DNA of 64,000 nucleotides from Candidatus Anaerostipes excrementavium (GTDB taxonomy: Bacteria > Bacillota > Clostridia > Lachnospirales > Lachnospiraceae): positions 1 through 64,000 of the forward strand of contig DXEM01000012.1 of assembly GCA_019114985.1 (NCBI GenBank). Reading direction: 5' to 3'. Within the stretch, counting starts at the first letter, position 1. Every line of letters begins with the position of its first letter. Shown here one piece after another: positions 33,000-42,047 of the stretch. The notes below the pieces were generated by a model. The model had not been told where the DNA came from and searched no databases. It saw only the letters and a program-made list of their open reading frames with translations. A program made the position numbers and the translations under genes.

Positions 33000-33411
33000 T
33001 AGCATTAAGAATGGAATTGTATTGGATCATATCACGGCCGGAAGAGGAATGGAGATCTATAAGAGCCTTGGTCTGGACAAATTGGATTGCAGTGTAGCAA
33101 TCATAAAAAATGTAAAGAGTAATAAGATGGGAAAGAAGGATATTATCAAGATTTCCGATAATTTTGAGGTGAATTTTGATGTTTTGGGCTATATTGATCC
33201 GGATGTCACGGTTTGTGTCATTGAAAACGGCGGAGTAAAGTCCAAACATAAGGTGGAACTTCCGCAGACCATCACGAATATTGCAAAATGCAAGAATCCT
33301 AGATGTATTACGTCCATAGAACAAGAAATTGATCAGGTGTTTAAATTAGTAGACAGGGAGAAACAGATTTATCGTTGTATATACTGTGAATCCAAGTTAA
33401 AGAAGAACTAA
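32989..33411 (+). CDS. pyrI: Aspartate carbamoyltransferase, regulatory subunit
   Basis: 140-residue allosteric subunit that binds CTP/ATP. The N-terminal half carries the effector domain ([16 protein letters not shown]). The C-terminal zinc site uses CKNPRC and YRCIYC, the four cysteines of PyrI. Presence of PyrI indicates a class B, CTP-inhibited holoenzyme, as in enterics and many Clostridia. It overlaps pyrB. Confidence 0.96.
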   Translation: MKIDSIKNGIVLDHITAGRGMEIYKSLGLDKLDCSVAIIKNVKSNKMGKKDIIKISDNFEVNFDVLGYIDPDVTVCVIENGGVKSKHKVELPQTITNIAKCKNPRCITSIEQEIDQVFKLVDREKQIYRCIYCESKLKKN

Positions 33412-33430
33412 GAAGAACAAAGAGGTACTC

Positions 33431-35716
33431 ATGGAACAGGGAAAGAAGAAAGCGGTAAACCGTGTAAAAAAGGATATCAGCAGCCCGGCTAGTTTTACTC
33501 CTCCGGAGGAACTGAGAGAACAGCTGCTGAATACGATGAAGGAAATTTATGGAGAAGAAGATATTGCGGCCGTCAAGAAAGCCTATAATCTGGCTTACAA
33601 AGCTCATGACGGACAGAAGCGCAAGTCGGGAGAACCATATATCATTCATCCTATTTGCGTTGCGATTATCCTTGCGGAATTGGAATTAGATAAAGAGACA
33701 ATTATGGCAGGCCTGCTCCATGATGTAGTGGAAGATACCGAAGTGACCTATGAAGATGTAGTGAACCAGTTCGGAGAAGAAGTGGCGGCATTGGTAGATG
33801 GTGTTACCAAGCTGGGACAGTTAAGCTATTCCAAGGATAAGATCGAGGTCCAGGCAGAGAATCTGCGTAAGATGTTTCTGGCCATGGCAAAAGATATCCG
33901 GGTGATTTTGATCAAACTTGCAGACCGTCTCCATAATATGCGGACAATGCAGTTTATGCGTCCGGAGAAGCAGAAGGAGAAGTCCAGGGAGACGATGGAT
34001 ATTTATGCACCGATTGCACATCGTTTGGGAATTTCCAAGATCAAAGTAGAACTGGATGATCTGTCTTTGCGGTATTTGAAACCGGATGTTTATGAAGAAT
34101 TGGAGCGTTCTCTGGATTCCAGGAAGGAAGAAAGAGAGACCTTTATCAGAGAGATTGTAGAAGAAGTAGGCGGTCATATCAAACGGGCCGGTATCAAAGC
34201 GGAAATTGACGGCCGAGTGAAACACTTCTTCAGTATTTATAAAAAAATGGTCAATCAGAAGAAGACGATTGATCAGATTTATGATTTGTTTGCGGTACGT
34301 ATCAAAGTTGACACCGTGAAAGATTGTTATGCAGCCCTTGGAATTATCCATGAGATGTATAAGCCAATTCCGGGAAGGTTCAAGGATTATATTGCGATGC
34401 CAAAGCAAAATATGTATCAGTCTCTTCACACAACACTGATCGGTCCGGAAGGACATCCGTTTGAGATTCAGATTCGTACGTTTGAGATGCACCGTGTTGC
34501 CGAATACGGAATTGCTGCTCATTGGAAGTATAAAGAAAACAAGAATACGCCGGGGCTTAATAAGGAAGAAGAGAAGCTTAGCTGGCTTCGTGAGGTTCTG
34601 GAATGGCAGAGGGATATGGATGACAACAAGGAATTCCTAAGTCTTCTGAAAACGAATCTCGATTTATTTGCAGAACAGGTATACTGTTTTACACCAAACG
34701 GCGATGTGAAGAATTTGGCGAATGGTTCCACACCAATTGATTTTGCTTATTCCATCCACAGCGCGGTGGGGAATAAGATGGTCGGAGCAAGGGTAAACGG
34801 CAAACAGGTACCGTTTGAATATAAGCTTCAGAATGGAGATCGAGTGGAGATTATTACGTCTCAGAACTCCAAAGGACCGAGCCGGGATTGGCTGAGTCTT
34901 GTAAAGACGGCCCAGGCAAGGAGCAAGATCAATCAGTGGTTTAAGCACCAATTCAAAGAAGAAAATATTATCAAAGGAAAAGAACTGTTAGCGCAGTACT
35001 GCAAGAGCAAGAGCATCAATCTTCAGAAACTGATGAAACCGGAATATATCAAGAAAGTCGAACTGAAGTACGGTTTCAAAGACTGGGATTCTGTCTGTGC
35101 AGCGGTAGGGCATGGCGGATTGAAGGAAGGCCAGGTCATCAATAAGATGCTTTCGGAAGATCGGAAACGGCAGAAGAAGGAGATTACCGATGAACAGATC
35201 TTATCTAAGACGCAGCAGGCAGCTCCTTCGGCAGAGAAAGAAAAGACGGCGAAATCCAAGGGAGGCATCGTTGTTCAGGGAGCAAATGATGTATCTGTGC
35301 GGTTTTCTAAATGCTGCAATCCGGTGCCGGGAGATGAGATCGTTGGTTTTATCACAAGAGGCAGAGGTGTTTCTATCCATCGAACCGACTGTGCGAATCT
35401 GCTGAATATGCCGGAACACGACCGGGCACGTCTGATTGAAGCAGAATGGCAGGTAAGGGAGGAAGACACGGATCAGACTTATACGACGGAGATCAATATT
35501 TATGCCAACAACCGGAAAGGTTTGCTGGCAGATGTTTCAAGGATCTTCCTGGAACTTGACATTGATATTATTTCGATCAACGTATCAAACAACAAAAAAG
35601 GAAGAGCCACTCTCAGCATGTCGTTTGATATTACCGGCGTTAGCCAGCTGAATCGGATTATTTCCAAGATCCGAGGTGTAGAGGGCGTTATTGATATAGA
35701 AAGAACAGCAGGATAG
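33431..35716 (+). CDS. relA: Bifunctional (p)ppGpp synthetase/hydrolase RelA/SpoT (Rel)
   Basis: 761-residue stringent-response enzyme. The hydrolase HD domain has HDGQKRKSGEPYIIHP and GLLHDVVEDT with both metal-binding motifs intact, so hydrolysis should work. The synthetase domain (about 235-350) shows RFKDYIAMPKQNMYQSLHTT, the TGS domain carries VYCFTPNGDVKNLANGSTPIDFAY, the conserved-cysteine region is FSKCCNPVPGDEIVGF with HRTDC, and an ACT/RRM domain ends the chain. All point to the long bifunctional Rel of Gram-positives. It opens a run ending with hisS. Confidence 0.96.
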   Translation: MEQGKKKAVNRVKKDISSPASFTPPEELREQLLNTMKEIYGEEDIAAVKKAYNLAYKAHDGQKRKSGEPYIIHPICVAIILAELELDKETIMAGLLHDVVEDTEVTYEDVVNQFGEEVAALVDGVTKLGQLSYSKDKIEVQAENLRKMFLAMAKDIRVILIKLADRLHNMRTMQFMRPEKQKEKSRETMDIYAPIAHRLGISKIKVELDDLSLRYLKPDVYEELERSLDSRKEERETFIREIVEEVGGHIKRAGIKAEIDGRVKHFFSIYKKMVNQKKTIDQIYDLFAVRIKVDTVKDCYAALGIIHEMYKPIPGRFKDYIAMPKQNMYQSLHTTLIGPEGHPFEIQIRTFEMHRVAEYGIAAHWKYKENKNTPGLNKEEEKLSWLREVLEWQRDMDDNKEFLSLLKTNLDLFAEQVYCFTPNGDVKNLANGSTPIDFAYSIHSAVGNKMVGARVNGKQVPFEYKLQNGDRVEIITSQNSKGPSRDWLSLVKTAQARSKINQWFKHQFKEENIIKGKELLAQYCKSKSINLQKLMKPEYIKKVELKYGFKDWDSVCAAVGHGGLKEGQVINKMLSEDRKRQKKEITDEQILSKTQQAAPSAEKEKTAKSKGGIVVQGANDVSVRFSKCCNPVPGDEIVGFITRGRGVSIHRTDCANLLNMPEHDRARLIEAEWQVREEDTDQTYTTEINIYANNRKGLLADVSRIFLELDIDIISINVSNNKKGRATLSMSFDITGVSQLNRIISKIRGVEGVIDIERTAG

Positions 35717-35726
35717 GGAGAAAATT

Positions 35727-36365
35727 ATGGAAAGACCATTAGAACTGCACTGCATTCCTTTGGGACAGATGCAGACGAATTGTTATATCTTGATCCACCG
35801 GGATAGAAAAGAAGCGATCGTATTTGATCCGGGAGATCAGGGAGATGTGATCATGGAGACCCTAAAAAAAGAAGGGGCAGAACTGGCTGGCGTATGCCTG
35901 ACGCATGCTCATTTTGACCATGTGATGGCGCTGCCGTATCTAATGGAACAGAAGGAAAAGATGCCGATTTATCTTCATGAGGAAGAGGAAGACGTTTTAT
36001 TAGATCCTCATCTGAATTTGTCTTATATGATGGGGCAGACCATATCTTTGCAGGTGAATCGCCTTGTCAAAGATGGAGATGTGATTGATCTTTTAGGCGC
36101 GAAAGTAAAGTGCATCCATGTTCCAGGGCATACGAAAGGCGGCGTTTGCTATTATTTTGAGGACTATGGATGGCTGATTTCAGGAGATACGTTGTTCCAG
36201 CGAAGCATCGGACGTACGGATTTTCCGACAGGGGATCTGAATACTTTGTTGGATGGCATACGCAGGAAATTATTTGTACTGCCGTCAGATACAAAGGTTT
36301 TTTCCGGACATACACCGCCAACCACGATTGGAGAAGAGAAGCAGTATAATCCATTTTTGGATTAG
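35727..36365 (+). CDS. MBL-fold metallo-hydrolase (glyoxalase II-like)
   Basis: 212-residue metallo-beta-lactamase fold hydrolase with the complete dinuclear zinc set: THAHFDH, the later VPGHTKGG histidine, SGDTLF aspartate and the final SGHTPPT histidine. Close to YcbL/YqgX-type enzymes next to relA in many Firmicutes; hydrolysis of a glutathione- or bacillithiol-like thioester is often assumed but not shown. It begins 10 bases after relA. Confidence 0.92.
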   Translation: MERPLELHCIPLGQMQTNCYILIHRDRKEAIVFDPGDQGDVIMETLKKEGAELAGVCLTHAHFDHVMALPYLMEQKEKMPIYLHEEEEDVLLDPHLNLSYMMGQTISLQVNRLVKDGDVIDLLGAKVKCIHVPGHTKGGVCYYFEDYGWLISGDTLFQRSIGRTDFPTGDLNTLLDGIRRKLFVLPSDTKVFSGHTPPTTIGEEKQYNPFLD

Positions 36366-36386
36366 CCCTGCTTCGCGGCAAGAAAA

Positions 36387-37826
36387 ATGATTGGATTAAT
36401 TCAAAACGAAACGATTTATGAATATGACATACGTAGTTTAATATTGGCGTTTATGATAGGAGAAAAGATAGAATTGACGAATCACGTTGATTCTATCTAT
36501 GACTTTGTTCTGGAAGTTTTTTATGAGAAAGAAAAGGTTTGGCTTAAACTTTATCAAAAGGGAGAATTTTTGCAGGAAGAAACATTAACCGGAAATTATC
36601 AGGAGAAGCGTACCTTTAAAAATAAAATGAAGAGGGGAATCTATCGATTATTTTCCGAGGTGCTGCGAAAAGAACTTCCTTGGGGAACCTTAACCGGGAT
36701 TCGGCCGACAAAGATCGTTTTTGATGGATTTGCAAAAGGGAAGCCCCGGGAACAGATCATAGAAGATATGCAGAGGGACTATCTGACTTCGAAAGGGAAA
36801 GCGATCCTTTGTACGGAAGTGGTAGAGAAAGAAAGGGATCTGTTAAGACGATTCCCTTATCAGAATGGATACAGTCTTTATATAGGAATTCCATTTTGTC
36901 CGAGTACATGTCTTTATTGTTCGTTTGCGTCTTATCCGATCGGCGCATATCAAAAACAGGTGAAATCATATCTGAAAGCGCTTATGAAAGAAGCGGCATT
37001 TGTAAGGGATCGATACCAAGGAAAGAAATTGGAAACTTTGTATATCGGAGGCGGAACACCAACGGCGCTTGCCAAAGATGATTTGGAAATTCTGCTGGAT
37101 GGAATAAATCAGTATTTCCCTTTTGAAACGATAAGAGAAGTGACGGTAGAAGCCGGACGGCCGGACAGCTTGGATCAGGAGAAATTAAAGGTTTTATCAA
37201 AATACGGTGTTACAAGAATCAGCATCAATCCTCAAACGATGAATGACCGGACGCTTCAAAGAATCGGAAGGAATCATACAGCACAAGATGTTCGGGAGAA
37301 ATTTTATCTTGCGCGGGAAGCGGGATTTGACAACATTAATATGGATACGATCTGCGGACTTCCGGAAGAGGGAATGAAGGAGTTGGAACAGACATATCGT
37401 GCGATCGAAGAACTTGCTCCGGAGAGTCTGACGGTACATGCTTTAGCGATTAAGAGAAGTTCCAAATTTCAGCAGGTGAAGGAACATTATCATCGTTATG
37501 GAGCCACACCGGAGATGATTGATTATGCCATTGGGCGTGCCGGAGATATGGGATTGGAGCCATACTATCTTTACCGCCAAAAAAATATACCGGGGAACCT
37601 GGAAAACATTGGATTTTCCAAAAAGTCGAAAGAATGTCTCTATAATATTTTGATTATGGAGGAATTACATGATATTATAGCAATTGGCGCGGGAACATCT
37701 TCTAAGATCATGGATCGGGGCATTGGCTCGATTGCCAGGGTTGAAAATCTAAAAGATGTTTTCCAATATATTGCACGTATTGATGAGATGATTCATAGAA
37801 AAGAAGAAAAGATGAACGTGAAATAG
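36387..37826 (+). CDS. hemZ: Coproporphyrinogen III dehydrogenase-like radical SAM protein HemZ
   Basis: 479 residues. A specific N-terminal domain of about 150 residues precedes a radical SAM core with CPSTCLYC (the CxxxCxxC cluster), the IGGGTPTAL SAM-binding glycine motif, and EVTVEAGRPD, as in HemN relatives. LPWGTLTGIRPTKI is the HemZ hallmark. Family members are linked to oxygen-independent haem synthesis, but many clostridia carry HemZ without a haem pathway, so its substrate here is open. No good ribosome site precedes the ATG, 21 bases after the MBL gene. Confidence 0.9.
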   Translation: MIGLIQNETIYEYDIRSLILAFMIGEKIELTNHVDSIYDFVLEVFYEKEKVWLKLYQKGEFLQEETLTGNYQEKRTFKNKMKRGIYRLFSEVLRKELPWGTLTGIRPTKIVFDGFAKGKPREQIIEDMQRDYLTSKGKAILCTEVVEKERDLLRRFPYQNGYSLYIGIPFCPSTCLYCSFASYPIGAYQKQVKSYLKALMKEAAFVRDRYQGKKLETLYIGGGTPTALAKDDLEILLDGINQYFPFETIREVTVEAGRPDSLDQEKLKVLSKYGVTRISINPQTMNDRTLQRIGRNHTAQDVREKFYLAREAGFDNINMDTICGLPEEGMKELEQTYRAIEELAPESLTVHALAIKRSSKFQQVKEHYHRYGATPEMIDYAIGRAGDMGLEPYYLYRQKNIPGNLENIGFSKKSKECLYNILIMEELHDIIAIGAGTSSKIMDRGIGSIARVENLKDVFQYIARIDEMIHRKEEKMNVK

Positions 37827-37834
37827 GAGAAATT

Positions 37835-38449
37835 ATGGCGATCAGTTACGGAAGAAAAGATATAGAGACGCCGATACAGGCAGGATTGGATGAAACGATC
37901 AGCCATGGAATCGTAGTAAGCAATCTGGCTTATCTGGTCGGACGCGAACTGGAGTTGGACGATAAAATCTGCTATGATCTTGCAGTCGCAGGCTTCCTGC
38001 ACGATATCGGGAAAGTCCGTCTGAATTTTTATATGAATGAAAAAGAAGAAGAGATACTGGCAGTCGATGAGACAAGATATATGAGGATGCATCCGGCCAT
38101 TGGCTACGCAATCTTATTGGATTATGGCTATGACCAAACAGTGCTGGACGCTGTCTTATATCATCATGAACATTACGACGGCACAGGATATCCGCATAAC
38201 CTGTGCGGAAAGGAAATACCGCTTCCGGCAAGGATCATGCATGTGTGTGATGTGTTTGGGGCGCTGATTTCCAACCGGGATTACCGGGAAGCGTTCGATA
38301 TCGAAACGGCGCTGGATGTGATTCTGGATGACGTGAAGAATTTTGATATGAAGGTTTTTCTCGCATTTCAGCGTGTCGCCTTTTCCGGCGAAATGGAAGC
38401 TGTCATTGAGAAAGCCAGTATGGATGAATTAGAGGAGGAAGAAACATGA
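37835..38449 (+). CDS. Stand-alone HD-GYP domain protein
   Basis: 204 residues. The phosphohydrolase core is of the HD-GYP type: [14 protein letters not shown] contains the HD pair, [35 protein letters not shown] contains HHExxDGxGYP (shown here as [11 protein letters not shown]), and [21 protein letters not shown] closes the domain. HD-GYP enzymes usually degrade cyclic di-GMP or related cyclic dinucleotides. There is no sensor domain. It starts 8 bases after hemZ and overlaps hisS by 4 bases (ATGA), so it is made with the histidyl-tRNA synthetase. Confidence 0.88.
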   Translation: MAISYGRKDIETPIQAGLDETISHGIVVSNLAYLVGRELELDDKICYDLAVAGFLHDIGKVRLNFYMNEKEEEILAVDETRYMRMHPAIGYAILLDYGYDQTVLDAVLYHHEHYDGTGYPHNLCGKEIPLPARIMHVCDVFGALISNRDYREAFDIETALDVILDDVKNFDMKVFLAFQRVAFSGEMEAVIEKASMDELEEEET

Positions 38450-39687
38450 TTACAAAGGCACCAAGAGGAACAAAAGACTGGTTTGGCGAAGAAATGGAGC
38501 AGCGTACTTATTTGGAGAAGATTTTCCGGGAGTTATGCGCAAGATGCAATATCCATGAGGTAATCACACCGGTATTTGAACATACGGAACTCTTTCAGAG
38601 AGGTGTTGGAGAGACAACGGATGTGGTGCAGAAAGAAATGTATACATTTTTAGATAAAGGAAATCGAAGCATTTCACTGAAACCGGAAGGAACCGCCGGT
38701 GCGATCCGCGCATACTTGGAGCACGGAATGCAGAACGAACCGCAGCCGATCAAACTGTTTTATGTAACGCCGGCATTTCGTTATGAAAAGCCGCAAAGCG
38801 GCCGATTAAGGCAGCATCATCAGTTCGGAATTGAGTTTGTAGGTGCAGAGAGCCCGCTTGCAGAAGTCGAATTGATTACTTTGGTGGCTGCTTTCATTAA
38901 GAAAATCGGGTTAAAAGGCGTGACACTTCACATTAACAGCATTGGATGTGAAAAGTGCCGGAAGGACTATAACGAAGCATTGCTGTCTTATTTAAAAGAC
39001 CATGAAGAGCAGCTTTGTCCGACCTGCCGAGAGAGGATGCAGAAAAATCCGCTGCGTGTGATCGACTGTAAAGTACCAACTTGCAAGGAGATTGTCAAAG
39101 ATGCTCCAAGAACCATTGATTATCTGGATGATGAGTGCAGGGAACATTTTGAAACGCTCAAAGGCCTGCTGGAAAGTCTGGAGATTCCATATGAAGTGGA
39201 TACGGAAATCGTCCGTGGATTGGATTATTATACAAAAACGGTGTTTGAATTTGTAAATGAGGAAGGATTTACGCTCTGCGGAGGAGGACGTTACGATAAT
39301 CTGGTTCACGAGATTGACGGAAAAGTTTCCATGCCGTCAGTTGGTTTCGGCATGGGAATCGAGAGGATTCTTTACTTCCTGAAAGAAGAAGGAATCGAGC
39401 TGCCTTGCGGTCGGGATATTGATCTGTATGTGGGAATTCTCGGCGAACAGGCACGAGGAAAAGCATATCAAATGGTAATGGGGCTTAGAGAAGAAGGATT
39501 CGTTGTCGAGACGGATTATCTTGGAAGGAGCATCAAAGCCCAGATGAAATATGCCAATAAGATTCATGCCAAGAATACGATCATTATCGGTGATGATGAA
39601 TTGAAGGAAAATAAGGGACGTTTGAAAAATATGGAAACAGGGGAAAATATTCATGTTTCCTTAGACGCTGTAAAAGAATATTTATAA
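38446..39687 (+). CDS. hisS: Histidyl-tRNA synthetase
   Basis: 413-residue class II synthetase. Motif 1 is within [30 protein letters not shown], motif 2 in [23 protein letters not shown], and the histidine-specific loops [13 protein letters not shown] and GGGRYDNLV are present, as is motif 3 ([11 protein letters not shown]). The C-terminal anticodon-binding domain completes it. The short zinc-like Cys cluster (CEKC and CPTC region) inside the insertion domain is common in clostridial HisS. AGGAGGAAGAAAC precedes the start, overlapping the HD-GYP stop. Confidence 0.96.
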   Translation: MITKAPRGTKDWFGEEMEQRTYLEKIFRELCARCNIHEVITPVFEHTELFQRGVGETTDVVQKEMYTFLDKGNRSISLKPEGTAGAIRAYLEHGMQNEPQPIKLFYVTPAFRYEKPQSGRLRQHHQFGIEFVGAESPLAEVELITLVAAFIKKIGLKGVTLHINSIGCEKCRKDYNEALLSYLKDHEEQLCPTCRERMQKNPLRVIDCKVPTCKEIVKDAPRTIDYLDDECREHFETLKGLLESLEIPYEVDTEIVRGLDYYTKTVFEFVNEEGFTLCGGGRYDNLVHEIDGKVSMPSVGFGMGIERILYFLKEEGIELPCGRDIDLYVGILGEQARGKAYQMVMGLREEGFVVETDYLGRSIKAQMKYANKIHAKNTIIIGDDELKENKGRLKNMETGENIHVSLDAVKEYL

Positions 39688-39713
39688 TCACAGCTTAAAG
39701 GAGGATAAGTAAG

Positions 39714-40238
39714 ATGAGCAAATATGCGATTGTTGCGCCGGAAGATTTCGATGAAAGCGCATTTCGTTTGATTGGAAAAGAATGGATGCTGGTGACTGCC
39801 AAGAATCAGGAAGGAAAAATTAATACAATGACAGCCTCCTGGGGCGGCTTCGGTGTTATGTGGGGAAAGAATGTGGCAGTGACCGTCTTAAGGCCTCAGA
39901 GATATACGAAGGAATTTGTTGATGAAACAGATTGCTTCACATTGTCGTTCTATGATGATACTTTTAAGAAAGATTTGTCTTATCTTGGAAGTGTTTCCGG
40001 ACGAGATGAAGATAAGATCTCCAAGACAAGGCTTACACCGACAGATGCCAATGGAATTCCGTATTTTGAAGAAGCAAAGATCGTGTTGATCTGCAGAAAG
40101 CTGTACTCTCAGCCAATGGATCCAAGCGGATTTGCGGAAGGAAGCAAAAATCTGGATGAAGAATGGTATCCGAATAAGGATTATCATGTATTATATGCCG
40201 CAGAGATCGAACAGATCCTTGTAAGGCAGGATGATTAG
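39714..40238 (+). CDS. Flavin reductase family protein
   Basis: 174-residue FMN-binding split-barrel protein. WMLVTAKNQEGKINTMTASWGGFGVMW and VTVLRPQRYTKEFVDETDCFTLSFY are characteristic of the flavin reductase-like family, which reduces or binds FMN. Its partner is unknown. It starts after AAAGGAGGATAAG and ends before a strong terminator, so it is the last gene of the relA-hisS run. Confidence 0.9.
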   Translation: MSKYAIVAPEDFDESAFRLIGKEWMLVTAKNQEGKINTMTASWGGFGVMWGKNVAVTVLRPQRYTKEFVDETDCFTLSFYDDTFKKDLSYLGSVSGRDEDKISKTRLTPTDANGIPYFEEAKIVLICRKLYSQPMDPSGFAEGSKNLDEEWYPNKDYHVLYAAEIEQILVRQDD

Positions 40239-40263
40239 AAAACTGTATGATGAGCAGAGATCG

Positions 40264-40298
40264 AACCCCTCTTGTGATGAAAATCACAGAGGGGTTTT
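40264..40298 (+). terminator. Terminator after the flavin reductase gene
   Basis: AACCCCTCT (40264-40272) pairs with AGAGGGGTT (40288-40296), an inner GTGAT/ATCAC stem and a GAAA tetraloop complete it, and the arm runs into TTTT. Perfect apart from one unpaired T. Confidence 0.9.
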
Positions 40299-40387
40299 GA
40301 ACTTTTTGGAATAAATATTGAACTCTCCAACTGAATGTGATATGATGGCAAAAGAATTGAACTTATAAATTGAACTGAAATTGAACT
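40297..40387 (+). repeat. Cluster of five TTGAACT repeats around the aminotransferase promoter
   Basis: TTGAACT occurs at 40297, 40318, 40357, 40370 and 40381, all on the plus strand, within 91 bases. The copy at 40318 doubles as the -35 box. The last copy continues as TTGAACTTCAATA, partly palindromic. The repeats end 31 bases before the start of the HTH-aminotransferase gene, whose N-terminal domain is an obvious candidate to bind them. Confidence 0.75.
40318..40346 (+). promoter_or_regulatory. Promoter of the HTH-aminotransferase gene
   Basis: TTGAAC at 40318-40323 and TATGAT at 40341-40346 with a 17-base spacer. Three TTGAACT repeats lie downstream of it and one upstream, a layout that suits repression. 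Confidence 0.65.
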
Positions 40388-40418
40388 TCAATATTTCGCT
40401 TTTCAGGAGGATGCATCA

Positions 40419-41936
40419 ATGTCAAAGGAAGTTTTTGCAAATCGGCTGAAAACCGCCATGGAACGGCAGGGAATGAAGCAGGTAGATTTAATCCGTGCAG
40501 CGGCGGCCGGCGGTGTAAAGCTCGGCAAGAGCCATATGAGTCAATATGTGAGTGGGAAAACCTTTCCAAGAGCCGACATTCTTCGTTTTCTGGCAGATAC
40601 GCTAAAAGTAAGCGAGGAGTGGTTAAGCGGAAGAGATTCTTTAGAGAATCTGAATGGAAAGGCAGAGAAAGAGACAGATACAGTTGAAAACAATCATAAG
40701 AGCAAATCGGGAGGAACAAACATGCGGGTATTCAAAAAATCATCAAAATTAGACAACGTTTTATATGATGTAAGAGGGCCGGTCGTAGATGAAGCGGCAA
40801 GGATGGAAGAAGCGGGGACCCAGATCCTGAAATTGAATATCGGTAATCCTGCCCCATTTGGATTCCAGACACCGGATGAAGTCATCTATGATATGCGCCG
40901 TCAGCTGACGGAATGTGAAGGATATTCACCGGCACAGGGATTGTTCTCTGCAAGGAAAGCCATCATGCAGTATGCGCAGTTAAAACATATTCCAAACGTT
41001 TCCATGGAAGATATATATACAGGAAACGGGGTAAGTGAGCTGATTAATCTTTGTATGTCGGCTTTGTTGGATAATGGCGATGAGATTCTGATTCCAGCGC
41101 CGGATTATCCTCTTTGGACGGCTTGTGCAACATTGGCCGGCGGAAAGGCGGTTCACTATATTTGTGACGAACAGTCCGATTGGTATCCGGATATGGAGGA
41201 TATTAGAAAGAAAATTACAGACCGCACTAAAGCCATCGTTATCATTAATCCAAACAATCCTACAGGCGCCCTGTATCCAAAAGAAGTATTGCAGCAGATC
41301 GTCGACATTGCAAGGGAACATCAGCTCATTATCTTTTCCGACGAAATCTATGATCGTTTGGTCATGGATGATGAAGAACATATTTCCATTGCTTCTCTGG
41401 CTCCGGATCTGTTTTGTGTGACTTACAGCGGCCTTTCAAAATCCCACATGATTGCAGGATTTCGAATTGGATGGATGATTTTCAGCGGAAATAAAAATAT
41501 GGCAAAAGATTATATGGAAGGAGTCAAGATGCTTTCAAACATGCGTCTGTGCTCCAATGTTCCGGCTCAGTCCATCGTACAGACTGCCCTGGGAGGACAT
41601 CAAAGCGTAATGGATTACGTGGTGCCGGGAGGAAGGATTTATGAACAGAGGGAATATATTTACAAAGCGCTGACGGATATCCCCGGTATCAGTGCGGTAA
41701 AACCGAAAGCAGCATTTTATATCTTCCCGAAGATCGATGTGAAAAAGTTCAACATAGCAGACGATGAAAAATTTGCACTGGATCTTCTGCGGGATAAAAA
41801 GATTCTGTTGATTCATGGCGGAGGATTTAACTGGCATCAGCCGGATCACTTCCGCGTGGTCTATCTTCCGAGAATCGAAGTGTTAAAAGAGTCTATGAAG
41901 AAAATCGGAGATTTCTTCAGTTATTATCATCAATAG
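40419..41936 (+). CDS. Class I/II aminotransferase with N-terminal HTH (XRE) domain
   Basis: 505 residues. Residues 1-70 form an XRE-type helix-turn-helix (FANRLKTAMERQGMKQVDLIRAA, then KLGKSHMSQYVSGKTFPRADI), and 70-101 is a charged linker. From 102 (MRVFKKSSKLDNV) the chain is a complete alanine-type PLP aminotransferase close to AlaT: NIGNPAPFGF, YSPAQGLFSARKAI, IINPNNPTGALYP, and the PLP lysine in YSGLSKSHMIAGFRIGW. An internal GGGAGGAAC lies before the ATG at 40722, so a second, HTH-free enzyme may also be made. The main start follows TCAGGAGGATG. Confidence 0.92.
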   Translation: MSKEVFANRLKTAMERQGMKQVDLIRAAAAGGVKLGKSHMSQYVSGKTFPRADILRFLADTLKVSEEWLSGRDSLENLNGKAEKETDTVENNHKSKSGGTNMRVFKKSSKLDNVLYDVRGPVVDEAARMEEAGTQILKLNIGNPAPFGFQTPDEVIYDMRRQLTECEGYSPAQGLFSARKAIMQYAQLKHIPNVSMEDIYTGNGVSELINLCMSALLDNGDEILIPAPDYPLWTACATLAGGKAVHYICDEQSDWYPDMEDIRKKITDRTKAIVIINPNNPTGALYPKEVLQQIVDIAREHQLIIFSDEIYDRLVMDDEEHISIASLAPDLFCVTYSGLSKSHMIAGFRIGWMIFSGNKNMAKDYMEGVKMLSNMRLCSNVPAQSIVQTALGGHQSVMDYVVPGGRIYEQREYIYKALTDIPGISAVKPKAAFYIFPKIDVKKFNIADDEKFALDLLRDKKILLIHGGGFNWHQPDHFRVVYLPRIEVLKESMKKIGDFFSYYHQ

Positions 41937-42047
41937 AAAAAACTTTTTTGCAGACAGGAGCTTTTGCGGATTGGCGTTATTAATACTTTCACTGGGAAAA
42001 TTTTTATGCTATAATAACTGTCAGTTACGTATGAAGGAGGAAATATC

